Shown here piece by piece: positions 44,762 through 54,809 of a DNA stretch of 64,000 nucleotides (its first letter is position 1; every line of letters begins with the position of its first letter). The notes under the pieces were generated by a model. The model worked only from the letters and a program-made list of their open reading frames with translations, did not search any database and was not told the DNA's origin. The stretch spans positions 124,001-188,000 of the forward strand of contig JAJEKV010000195.1 in the NCBI GenBank assembly GCA_021234155.1, in the 5' to 3' direction. The position numbers were made by a program, and so were the translations under genes. This DNA comes from Isoetes taiwanensis (taxonomy: Eukaryota; Streptophyta; Lycopodiopsida; Isoetales; Isoetaceae).

Positions 44762-47395
44762 ATGGGCCATATCCCGTTGCCGGGATCTGTATTGATGGCA
44801 AGAAGAAATATCTCCCAACTTTTGCATGATAAAGAGTCGATAAAGGCACTGACACAATGCGAGACGCCACTTCTGAGACAATACGATACACCATTTCCAA
44901 CGCCTCGTGTTGTTGGGAAAACATTGAAAAAAACGAAGGTTGAAAGGTTTGATTCTGCATCCACACGAGACTTTAAGTTGGTTGCATCAAAACCTGGATT
45001 TTCACATGACACTTTTTCCTATAATTGTCTCATCCAATCATGTGTTAAGACCAGGAGATTTAAGGAGGCTGTTGAGTGGTTTGATGAACTGTCTAAAAAA
45101 AAGTGCGTTGCAAATTCTTATACTTATATACTTGTTATTACAGCTCTCTGCAAGCTGGGGCTCATGGATCGGGCCAATGCTTTACTGGGGGAAATGGAAA
45201 AGATAGGATGTGTTGCTGATGTCAGAGCATACACTCAAGTAATCCATGGATTTTGTAGTACAAATGAACTAGGAAAAGCATGTCATTTGTTGGACTTGAT
45301 GGTTGCACGAGGATACCAACCACATGTTGTTACCTACAATTCTATCATGACTGGCTTATCAAAAGCCAAAATGTTGGATCAGGCTTATGCTCTTCTTTAT
45401 GAGATGCATGTCAGAGAATGCTTGCCAAATGTTGTCACCTACAACTGTCTTGTAAATGGACTCTGCAAAGCCAACAGACTAGACGAGGCCCACAATGTTG
45501 TTGAAGGTATGATTGAAAGGGGATGTCTTCCAGATGTCATTACTTACAATTGCCTTATAGATGGTCTTTGTAAAGCAAGCAAGATGGATGAAGCCAACAC
45601 TCTTTTTGAGGGCATGATTGAAAGGGGGTGCATGCCAAATCTTGTCACCTACAACTGTCTTGTAAATGGACTCTGCAAAGCCAACAGACTAGACGAGGCC
45701 CAGAATGTTGTTGAAGGTATGATTGAAAGGGGATGTCTTCCAGATGTCATTACTTACAATTGCCTTATAGATGGTCTTTGTAAAGCAAGCAAGATGGATG
45801 AAGCCAACACTCTTTTTGAGGGCATGATTGAAAGGGGGTGCATGCCAAATCTTGTCACCTACAACTGTCTTGTCAATGGACTCTGCAAAGCCAACAAACT
45901 AGACGAGGCCCACAATGTTGTTGAAGGTATGATTGAAAGGGGATGTCTTCCAGATGTCATTACTTACAATTGCCTTATAGATGGTCTCTGTAAAGCAAGC
46001 AAGATGGATGAAGCCAACGCTCTTTTTGAGGGCATGATTAAAAGGGGCTGCATGCCGGATGCCGTCACTTACAGCTGCCTTGTACATGGACTTTCCAAAG
46101 CCAACAAACTAGATGAGGCGTTTAGTGTTGTTGAAAATATGATTACAAGGGGTTGTCTTCCAAATGTTGTTACTTACAGTTGCCTTATAGATGGTCTTTG
46201 TAAAGCAAGCAAGATGGATGAAGCCAAAACTCTTTTTGAGGGCATGATTGAAAGGGGGTGCATGCCAAATCTTGTCACCTACAACTGTCTTGTCAATGGA
46301 CTCTGCAAAGCCAACAAACTAGACGAGGCCCACAATGTTGTTGAAGGTATGATTGAAAGGGGATGTCTTCCAGATGTCATTACTTACAATTGCCGTATAG
46401 ATGGTCTTTGTAAAGCAAGCAAGATGGATGAAGCCAACGCCCTTTTTGAGGGCATGATTAAAAGGGGCTGCATGCCGGATGCCGTCACTTACAGCTGCCT
46501 TGTACATGGACTTTCCAAAGCCAACAAACTAGATGAGGCGTTTAGTGTTGTTGAAAATATGATTACAAGGGGTTGTCTTCCAAATGTTGTTACTTACAGT
46601 TGCCTTATAGATGGTCTTTGTAAAGCAAGCAAGATGGATGAAGCCAACACTCTTTTTGAGGGCATGATTGAAAGGGGGTGCATGCCAAATCTTGTCATCT
46701 ACAACTGTCTTGTCAATGGACTCTGCAAAGCCAACAAACTAGACGAGGCCCACAATGTTTTTGAAGGTATGATTGAAAGGGGATGTCTTCCAGATGTTGT
46801 TACTTACACTTGCCTTATAGATGGTCTTTGTAAAGCAAGCAAGATGGATGAAGCTTACGATCTTTTTGAGGGCATGATTACAAGGAACTGCATACCAAAT
46901 TTTGTCACCTGCAACTCACTTATAAATGGACTTTCCAAAGCCAACAAACTAGATGAGGCGTTTAGTGTTGTTGAAAATATGATTACAAGGGGATGTCTTC
47001 CAGATGTTGTTACTTGCAATTGCCTTATAGATGGTCTTTGTAAAGCAAGCAAGATGGATGAAGCCAACACTCTTTTTGAGGGCATGATTAAAAGGGCCTG
47101 CATACCAGATCCTATCACCTACAACTCACTTATAAATGGACTTTGCAAAGCCAACAAACTAGATGAGGCATTTCATGCTGTTGAAGATATGATTACAAAG
47201 GGATGTCTTCCAGATGTTGTTACTTACACTTGCCTTATAGATGGTCTTTGTAAAGCAAGCAAGATGGATGAAGCCAACACTCTTTTTGAGGGCATGATTA
47301 CAAGGGGCTGCATGCCAAATCTTGTCACCTACAACTCACTCAAGAATGAACTCTGCAAAGCTAACAAACTAGATGTGGCATTTCGTGCTGTTTAA
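44762..47395 (+). CDS. P-class pentatricopeptide repeat protein with near-identical motifs
   Basis: 877 residues, ATG 44762 (a second in-frame ATG at 44795 gives MARRNISQLL). The N-terminal ~80 residues are basic/Ser-rich and could be an organelle-targeting sequence. Motifs of exactly 35 residues run from 84: 22 full motifs (84-853) plus 24 residues of a 23rd. Typical: VITYNCLIDGLCKASKMDEA. Residues 5 and 35 of motifs 4-22 are NN, ND, NN, ND, NN, ND, ND, SN, SN, ND, ND, SN, SN, ND, TN, ND, ND, ND, TN; the PPR code predicts Y U Y U Y U U A A U U A A U A U U U A. Motifs 5-6 and 7-8 are almost identical (210-bp unit), as are 9-12 and 13-16 (420-bp unit). The style recalls restorer-of-fertility-like PPRs, which bind mitochondrial RNA; that role is inferred. 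The ORF ends at a TAA that replaces GAA of the usual VEDM. Confidence 0.92.
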   Translation: MGHIPLPGSVLMARRNISQLLHDKESIKALTQCETPLLRQYDTPFPTPRVVGKTLKKTKVERFDSASTRDFKLVASKPGFSHDTFSYNCLIQSCVKTRRFKEAVEWFDELSKKKCVANSYTYILVITALCKLGLMDRANALLGEMEKIGCVADVRAYTQVIHGFCSTNELGKACHLLDLMVARGYQPHVVTYNSIMTGLSKAKMLDQAYALLYEMHVRECLPNVVTYNCLVNGLCKANRLDEAHNVVEGMIERGCLPDVITYNCLIDGLCKASKMDEANTLFEGMIERGCMPNLVTYNCLVNGLCKANRLDEAQNVVEGMIERGCLPDVITYNCLIDGLCKASKMDEANTLFEGMIERGCMPNLVTYNCLVNGLCKANKLDEAHNVVEGMIERGCLPDVITYNCLIDGLCKASKMDEANALFEGMIKRGCMPDAVTYSCLVHGLSKANKLDEAFSVVENMITRGCLPNVVTYSCLIDGLCKASKMDEAKTLFEGMIERGCMPNLVTYNCLVNGLCKANKLDEAHNVVEGMIERGCLPDVITYNCRIDGLCKASKMDEANALFEGMIKRGCMPDAVTYSCLVHGLSKANKLDEAFSVVENMITRGCLPNVVTYSCLIDGLCKASKMDEANTLFEGMIERGCMPNLVIYNCLVNGLCKANKLDEAHNVFEGMIERGCLPDVVTYTCLIDGLCKASKMDEAYDLFEGMITRNCIPNFVTCNSLINGLSKANKLDEAFSVVENMITRGCLPDVVTCNCLIDGLCKASKMDEANTLFEGMIKRACIPDPITYNSLINGLCKANKLDEAFHAVEDMITKGCLPDVVTYTCLIDGLCKASKMDEANTLFEGMITRGCMPNLVTYNSLKNELCKANKLDVAFRAV

Positions 47396-48430
47396 GATAT
47401 GATTACAAAAGATATGATTACAAGGCGATGTCTTTCAGATGTTGTTACTTACACTTGCCTTATAGGTGGTCCTTGTAAAGCAAGCAACATGGATGAAGCT
47501 TACGATCTTTTTGAGGGCATGATTACAAGGAACTGCATACCAAATCTTGTCACCTGCAACTCACTTATAAATGGACTCTGCAAAGCCAACAAACTAAATG
47601 AGGCCCACAATGTTTTTGAAGGTATGATTGAAAGGGGATGTCTTCCAGATGTTGTTACTTACACTTGCCTTATAGATGGTCTTTGTAAAGCAAGCAAGAT
47701 GGGTGAAGCCAACGCTCATTTTGGACTCTGTAAAGCCAACAAACTAGATGAGGCGTTTACTGTTTACTGTTGTTGAAGATGTGATTACAAGGGGATGTCT
47801 TCCGAATGTTGTTACTTACAGTTGCCTTATGGATGGTCTTCGTAAGCAAGCAAGATGGATGAAGCCAATGCTCTTTTTGTATTACAAGGGGCTATATACC
47901 AAATCTTGTCACCTACAACTCATTCATGATGTTGTTGAAGACATGATTATAAGAGAATGACTTCCAGCTGTTATTACTTACAATTGCCTTATAGATGGTC
48001 ACAATTGCCATATATGTGGTCTTCGTAAAGCAAGCAAGATGGATGAAGCCAACGCTCTTTTTGAGGGCATGATTGGAAGGGGCGGCATACCAAATCTTGT
48101 CACCTACAACTCACTTATATATGGACTCTGCAAAGCCAACAAACTAGATGAGGCCCAAGATGTTGTTGAAGATATGGTTAAAAGGGGATGTCTTTGAGAT
48201 GTTATTTCTTACAATTGCCTTATAGATGGTCTTTGTAAAGCAAGCAAGATGGATAAAGCCAACGGATCTTTTTCGGGGCATGATTCCAAGGGGCTGCATA
48301 CCAAATCTTGTTACCTACAATGCACTTATAAATGGACTCTGCAAAGCCACCAAACTAGATGAGGTCCAAGATGTTGAAGGTATGATTAAAAGGGGATGCC
48401 TTCCAAAAAACTTTTCAAGGATATGACTGG
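47396..48430 (+). pseudogene. decayed 3' continuation of the PPR array
   Basis: After the TAA at 47393-47395 the same frame continues with PPR motifs from 47399 (DVVTYTCLIGGPCKASNMDE, NLVTCNSLINGLCKANKLNE) to ~47720, where a deletion removes part of a motif. Further motif pieces follow in other frames with stops (47748-47960, ~47995-48197, 48226-48426). The ancestral array was therefore at least ~8 motifs longer. No poly(A) or transposon explains the end, which is consistent with simple nonsense mutation followed by decay. Confidence 0.85.
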
Positions 48431-49352
48431 AAGAGGATGTATGCCAAATCTCGTTCTATACAATTTTCTGGCCATCACATAAGCAAAGAAAGTAGACGAA
48501 GCTCTTGGTGCTCTCGGTGTTCACATCGAATACATATATTGAATACCTTGTAGATGAACTTTGCATAGGAGAAGTGAGTACATACTTATTCCAAGGAGAT
48601 GATAATGAGAGGATGATTTGCAGGCATAGCACTCTCGTATATGGGAGCATGTTCTTTCATTAATTATTTTCTCTGGTAGGCTAATGCTCCTACAACATAT
48701 TTGCGTCATACCTTGCAAATCCAACTGGTTTTATGTTGCCCTCTCTTGCCACATGCAAGTCAAGATGTGTGATGGTCATATTTCAAAAACGTGGTTTATC
48801 AAACATCTTCAAGGCAGTCTGCATCTCCCACTGCAAAGCTTCAGCATTGCTAGAAGTAGGTTTCTGACAATTAGCCATTGGATCTTGTTGCCTCTTGATT
48901 ATTCTTGAATGGAACAAAGTGAGCTCCGACTGAAAACACGTAGATAGTTTGACAACCAAAGCTTATGAATTCATTGAAGGCTAAAAATGTGATTTCTCAA
49001 TCTTTGCCAGATCGTCTTCTCTCTTCTGTAAATAATTAAATTTTGTCTGAATGCCTCACTTTTGTGATGATGTTACGTGTCCTATATCGGTAGCACTTCA
49101 TACAGCTATTAGCTGTATGATGTGTATTCGTTAGGCTAAAAGTGTTGAGACATTTATATATGCCTATCTTTTTGTTCTTTTTTTTTTTTTTCAAATTCCT
49201 GCAGCATAAGGTTGACTAAGCATAACACAAGTGGTTGACTAACAAGGCTTGCTTTGCATAAATACTTTGAAAAACCAGCATTATGCTATCCTGGCACAAA
49301 CGAAGAACTAGCAGTTGTCCTCTTTCAATGCAAGCATAACACAAGTGCTAGC
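48431..49352. other. region 3' of the PPR array, no gene seen
   Basis: AT-rich; contains a T run near 49176 and no recognisable coding or repeat structure. Confidence 0.35.
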
Positions 49353-49357
49353 AAAAG

Positions 49358-49825
49358 TGTAACGTTCCTAAACGACATGCCCTTAACCAACTGGGCAAAA
49401 CCGTCTAGACTTTATGAGTAGTCGCTTCTACCCATTTATGCCGGTGTCTCGGGAACGCCCCACAGGCACATTCAAGGTTCGAATACTCGAGCGGTCTACC
49501 ATGGGCCCGTTACAGTCTCTCCCACTAGAACTATGCTTGTCCTCGAGCATCCAAGGCTACACCATGCCTATGTCATACCATGTCACAATGACTACCAAGT
49601 CTTTGCAAATTACCCATGCATATAGGCACCCATGGAGACTCGAACTCGAGACCTGCTCTGATACCAACTGTAACATTCCTAAACGACATGCCCTTAACCA
49701 ACTGGGCAAAACCGTCTAGACTTTATGAGTAGTCGCTTCTACCCATTTATGCCGGTGTCTCGGGAACGCCCCACAGGCACATTCAAGGTTCGAATACTCG
49801 AGCGGTCTACCATGGGCCCGTTACA
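49358..49825 (-). mobile_element. TRIM (terminal-repeat retrotransposon in miniature), complete
   Basis: A 468-bp element with two 157-bp LTRs (49358-49514 and 49669-49825) that differ at a single base (G/A at the seventh position). Each LTR starts TGTAAC and ends GTTACA. Minus orientation: the tRNA-iMet primer site TGGTATCAGAGC lies at 49655-49666, two bases from the right (5') LTR, and a purine-rich AGTGGGAGAGAC abuts the left (3') LTR. AAAAG is duplicated at 49353-49357 and 49826-49830. The 154-bp interior codes for nothing; enzymes must come from another LTR element. One mismatch between LTRs means a young insertion. Confidence 0.95.
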
Positions 49826-49830
49826 AAAAG

Positions 49831-52089
49831 AGATTCAGTATTCCATCATACAATATTTGCCAATGCAACAAAGAGGAGATGATGTTAGCGAGCAAAGCAG
49901 TCTCAACTACAAACCAGGTGATGCATATATAGTAAGCTATGGTATTTGGAAATGAATTCATCTATATTTCAGGACCATGATTACATGTTTCTTTCTGTTC
50001 AATTGTATATGCTATGATGCATTGCCAATATTAAATGTATTTGGCAGCTTGAACATTAAGTTGTGGAGAGGCGAGGTAAAAATTTGCAACTGAGATTTAT
50101 CTTTGTCATTTATGGTGTTACTGGGGATAATAGTCATCAATCAATTTTTATTCTGAAACAATAGTCAAATGCAATTATTTGTTAGTAGGTTTGCCTAACC
50201 TAAGGGTAGAAGTTTAGTGAAGTTTTAATCTATCCCATGCGTCACTGTCAGCCTGCCTCAGTCAAATTTGATGTGGCATAAGATACGATTTGGGCTCCAA
50301 AGTTTTACACCTGTGACTAAAAGTATTGGACACCCCAAGAAATTTCTTCATGCCATGTCATTCTGGAGACCTTCCACTGCCTTCTCATCCTAGTTATGAA
50401 TGGCAGATATTTCTTCCTCCCTAGACCTGGCCCCCTCATATCTCTCCCGGCTTCATCTACTTGAAGGTCTAGAAGGAAGAGGCCTAGCTTGGAACGAAGT
50501 TTGCCATGGCTTGACAAGGATTTGAGTACTTATTCCTTTAGCCCATGAAGCCCAGTGTTTTGCATTTTAAATAAATTTTGAGTATTGGATAATGTTGTCT
50601 TACAATCTTTGGTTCTTTGTATCCCCCATAGCTGTAAGTCTTTGAAGGTTACTACATGTGCTTTCTGTGATAAATAAGGTAATGAATCATAACAGAAATA
50701 CAAACAGTTTCTAAGAGTTGCAGATTTCTCGTTCTACCATGATTCCATACAAAGAAATGTTCTGATTGTTCTTCACGAGGAAAAATGCTCTAGAAGTTAA
50801 GTACACCTCTCTCTTGAACCCATTTCTCGTCTAAACCCATTTCCAGTGAGTCACGCAAGATGTACCCTATCTTGAATATTTGATCCAGATTTGCAGGGGT
50901 TTCTCCAATTTTCTCGCATTCCATGCCGATGAATTCTTGGTGAAGCTTATTCTCAACCTGTTTTGAACCGTAAAACGTCGCTGGATCTCATGAGCACATC
51001 TTTACACTTGAATGCTGCAGCTGTAAGGACTACTAGAAACATATGCCTGGCGATGCTGGGCATTAGTCAGGGACATGTGGAATGGGTATATGTGTGGAGT
51101 TTGTAGGTGAAATAAATTGAATGAATTGAATTGAATCTTATTTTATTTTATCGTTTACGGAGACCATAGATGATAAATGAATAAAGAGTCAAAATGTAAT
51201 CATGTTAAGGTCCATAGATATAATGGAATAATTGGTTGATGTAATAGGTCTTACGGAGGTCAAACATTAATCGTGAAGCAATGGAATAGGCAGACATAAT
51301 AGAATAGAATAATGGAATGGATAGAGTGATGGAGCACATAAAGTCTAGAATATTAGTTGGTGCCTAGGATGGTTTAGATTTTGTGGAAGATAACAAATCT
51401 AATAAGTATTCAAGTGGAGTGGTGTGAAAATTTATATGTAGCTACAAAATATACATCGTGCACTTAAAGTTCCTATGCGTGTGAGAGTTCATAATATGGT
51501 AAAGTTGTAGCCATTAAACCTTAAACAAATCCTTTTGAATGGTCTCCATGTGTAAAAGATATAAAAACTTCTCCATCCGTAAAAGATATAAAAAACATAG
51601 TCATAACATCCTATCCAAACACAGAAATCCTAAATGCCTAACCCTCTAGTCTAAACCCTAACCCCTAAATTTATGGTGCGATGACATGGCTGATAGCATT
51701 GCAATCCATGAGCTATTTGTTAAATTCTAGTTTTTTAAATTCAGAATATGATGAAGCTGTAATCCTAACATGGTTGATAGCATTGCCTGCTCCATCGATG
51801 AGCTGTATGTTAGATTCTAGTATTCAATATTTAGAATATGGTGAAGCTATAACTCTAAAGCCTAAACCAAACCCACGATAGTGATTGCCTTTTTCAAAGG
51901 ACTGGCCATAGGAAGTGGCTGTAATTATATAGTCCAAACAACTTTGTAGAAGTGTGTTAATTATTGGACAATATGTCGATACGCACATACACTTATCTAG
52001 CTATGTGGAATGACAAACATGGAGAAGAGTGTATTTTATTTTTTGGTCACATGAATAATGTTTTTGCATCATTAATAACTTATAACACT
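49831..52089. other. unassigned DNA with a microsatellite-tailed retroposon remnant
   Basis: No gene recognised. Near 51130-51172 the minus strand reads TGGTCTCCGTAAACGATAAA, then ATAAAATAAG, a worn copy of the retroposon tail seen at 36.1 kb. A two-copy ~85-bp repeat lies at 51680-51860 (ATGGYTGATAGCATTGC, GAATATGRTGAAGCT). Confidence 0.4.
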
Positions 52090-52405
52090 CAAAGTTTGGG
52101 GTGAAAATAGCTTTACCCCAGTTTTGGTAATTCCGTCACGGTGACTACCCTCCGGGAATGGGATCCGTTCCGGAGGGCCCGTTATCTATACCTGACAGGC
52201 TCCGTTGTATACCTTCTGGCGGAATCACAACGTAGCGATCTTTTGAGAAAGAAGCACTGACCAAAATATACTGCTGCACGCGTGAAATTTGGGGTGCTTT
52301 CAATTCTGACGTGGCAGAGCAAAGGGGTCAGTGATTCCGCGGGAGAGTAGTCACCACGAGGAAATCACCAAAACCGGGATAAAGCTATTTTCATCCCAAA
52401 CTTTG
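52090..52405. mobile_element. MITE with ~64-bp terminal inverted repeats
   Basis: 316 bp; both ends read CAAAGTTTGGGRTGAAAATA then GCTTTA-CCC-GTTTTGGT inward, with few mismatches over ~64 bp, ending GGTGACTAC-CTCC. The interior is GC-richer than the surroundings and non-coding. No clear target duplication, so the superfamily is open. Confidence 0.8.
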
Positions 52406-53250
52406 TAAGATTCGCATGCAATTTCTTGACCATGTTGGCAAAAGATATATGCATATTTTTCTTGAAATATTGGCAAAAGATAGATGCATGTTATTAAGGG
52501 CAATGGTTTCTTAGACGCATTTGATTGCTTGCTTTCATTAAGTTAAAAACAAGGTGCTGCACACAGAGGGTTGCCCTCGATGGCCCAAGGGTGAAGTGGC
52601 TTAAATCATACGTCAAACTTATGTTTTCACAATCAATCAAAATTGCTACTTCAAAACGATAGAATACTTGATTCTATGACTTTATGAGAATTGGCCTAAA
52701 GAAATCTTTGGTGCTCGTCATGGAACAAGGACTGCAGAAGCATAAGGATAAGTCTAATAGAGTAGAGAATGGAAATACATGTTTTGTTAGCATAGAAATG
52801 AGAGAACTACTTGATCTGATCGGATTTTTGTCATAGAGAGATTCAAACATTTGAGGAGCAGGTTTTGTAGAGGAATAAAAGTTTGATGCATAGCCTAACT
52901 CCAAAACTCGCTCGCAAGAAAAGGTAAAATCCAATGATTCCAGACTCAAAATACAAGATCTATGCAACGCACACACCAAAAATCCCTATCTCCATAGTTA
53001 AATCAAGATCTCCCTCCCTCCCTCCAGGAATGATAGCCGTACATGAGCATTGATGGAGGGCGTCCGATGCAATCTCTATGTTTTAAGTTTGGACCAGTGG
53101 ATGGGCAGGACTAAGAGTGTTAATTTGGAATTTCATTGATGGTGTAAGAAGGGTATGAATATAGTATATGAATGCTTGAGTCATAACTTATTGCGTAGAT
53201 GTGTCACATTTTCTGATCAAAATCACTAACACTTAGCAAATTGGCTCTTG
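52406..53250. other. unassigned DNA
   Basis: A 101-codon minus-strand ORF (52674-52979) has no recognisable domain; nothing else seen. Confidence 0.3.
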
Positions 53251-53880
53251 CAATTTGTTTGATCATAGGGGTTGAATGTCTTATCATTATTTCCTGGCTT
53301 GCTAATTGTTTAGTTGCACCAAAATCTACCAATCAAATTGCCTCTGTAGAATCAACATTCTAGGTTGCCAAGTTTAGATACTAAATTTGCAGATCTTCAA
53401 TAGTAAACACATGCATCTTCTTCTATAGTTGTAGTCGAATATTCATAAATTTTGGGATTCTTACCTCTTCATGTGTCTCTTCTTGCTATGACAGTAGTAA
53501 GTAAAAAGATCCCTATACTAATTTTTACCAATAGGGACGGCGTATTGAAATTTCTTGTTGTAACAGGAAAATTACCAGTCCTAACTTGAGATAGTTAGAA
53601 GCTTCATTTTTTCTCAATTGTTTTTTATCAAATAACTGAGGTTCAAATTGACTAGAAGATATTTTGATCTTGGCCTTCAACTAGTGATGATCTTGAATAG
53701 TTTGATAATCATTTGAAAATCCATTTAAAACATCGAGTATTAACTTGACCTCATCCACCTTAGCACGAGTTCCAAAAACCAATTCCAAAAACTTTGCTCT
53801 CCATACCTTAAGTCTTTGGAGATAATCTTGCCAATTTATATAGTCTTCTAGCCGACGTATTGCATCTTGGCTTAAATGGC
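53250..53880 (-). pseudogene. Ty1/Copia gag-protease relic
   Basis: Minus-strand frames, much interrupted, read WQDYLQRLKVWRAKFLEL, GTRAKVDEVKLILDVLNGF (gag, UBN2-like), then YYCHSKKRHMKR-like (zinc-knuckle remnant) near 53490, and LVDFGATKQLA near 53310 (protease; family motif LVDSGATxH). A TGA replaces the usual tryptophan before LVD. No LTRs or integrase were recognised nearby. Confidence 0.5.
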
Positions 53881-54800
53881 TAATTGCTGATCATGTTCTT
53901 CTCTCCAATAGTTAAAGGTGCAAAACCTTTAGAGCCTTTGTGAAAGATGCGAGTTAGAGGTGCAAAAACTTTAGAGCCTTTGTGAGAGATGCGAGCTTCC
54001 CGATTCTTAAATGTTGGAGAGCAAGAAAATCCTTCTTCTGTGCGTCAGGAGTTACAGGATTCCAATTGCCTTGCAAGACCTTCCCAAATACTTTCTCCTC
54101 TCCTCTTGCTAGAACATAATCTTTATATGAAGAGAATTGAAAAAACATGCAATACATATAAATCAGCGAGCAGATGATTGTAGAAGGAACTACTATCAAG
54201 TTGTGAACGTGGCATTATATCAATATGCCATGTCACTACAATAGACATGTCAACATACAATAGACACGTCGGCATGCTTAATCATTGTAAGTATTTACAT
54301 TAACAAGAAGCATGACTCTCTAAAGGAGCATCAGGAATTTGGTGAAAGAAAGAGACCTGGCCCTCTCACAACACGTGTAATTATCATAAAGAATCATGAT
54401 TATGCAATCCATTCATCGCGAAGGATGCTAACAATATGCAAAATAAAAAGTATATATAACTCTTTACAACAGTTTTGTTTAGAACTTGAATATAAGAAAT
54501 TGCCGAAAGACTACTTCACTTGTAAAGACTGATATCTGAAGGACTCTTCCTAGTAGATCCAGCAACCCTACTTATTGCTGATGCAAACTAGTTTATGGCA
54601 TTACTTAACAGGAACAGATTATAAAATTTTCACAATAATATCCTCAACTTCAGATTTCAGCCCTTGAAACACAGGCAGTAGCGACCAAAGCACCCTACAC
54701 CAATATCGGCCTGCATGGAATCTTCAACCTTGTAGCAGATTGTGGTTGCAGATCTCCCAAGAGCTGAGGCATATAGCAAGCCTTATCTTGTGCAATTTCT
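53881..54800. other. unassigned DNA
   Basis: Contains a short duplicated phrase (GTTAGAGGTGCAAAA-CTTTAGAGCCTTTGTGA) at ~53912 and 53950, and repeated ACAATAGACAYGTC near 54237-54272. No gene seen. Confidence 0.3.
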
Positions 54801-54809
54801 ATCTTTTGC

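Noticed and set aside
45899-46507. minus-strand ORFs inside the PPR gene
   Set aside because: They recur at the repeat period and mirror the PPR coding strand; shadows only.
45431-47395. CRISPR-like regular repeats
   Set aside because: The 105/210-bp periodicity is in frame and encodes 35-residue PPR motifs.
51655-51672. telomere-type repeat (CCCTAAA)
   Set aside because: Only about two imperfect units (AAACCCTAACCCCTAAA); too short for an interstitial telomere.
52674-52979. 101-codon minus-strand ORF as a gene
   Set aside because: No recognisable family, no splice context and serine/leucine-rich composition; chance ORF is the simpler reading.
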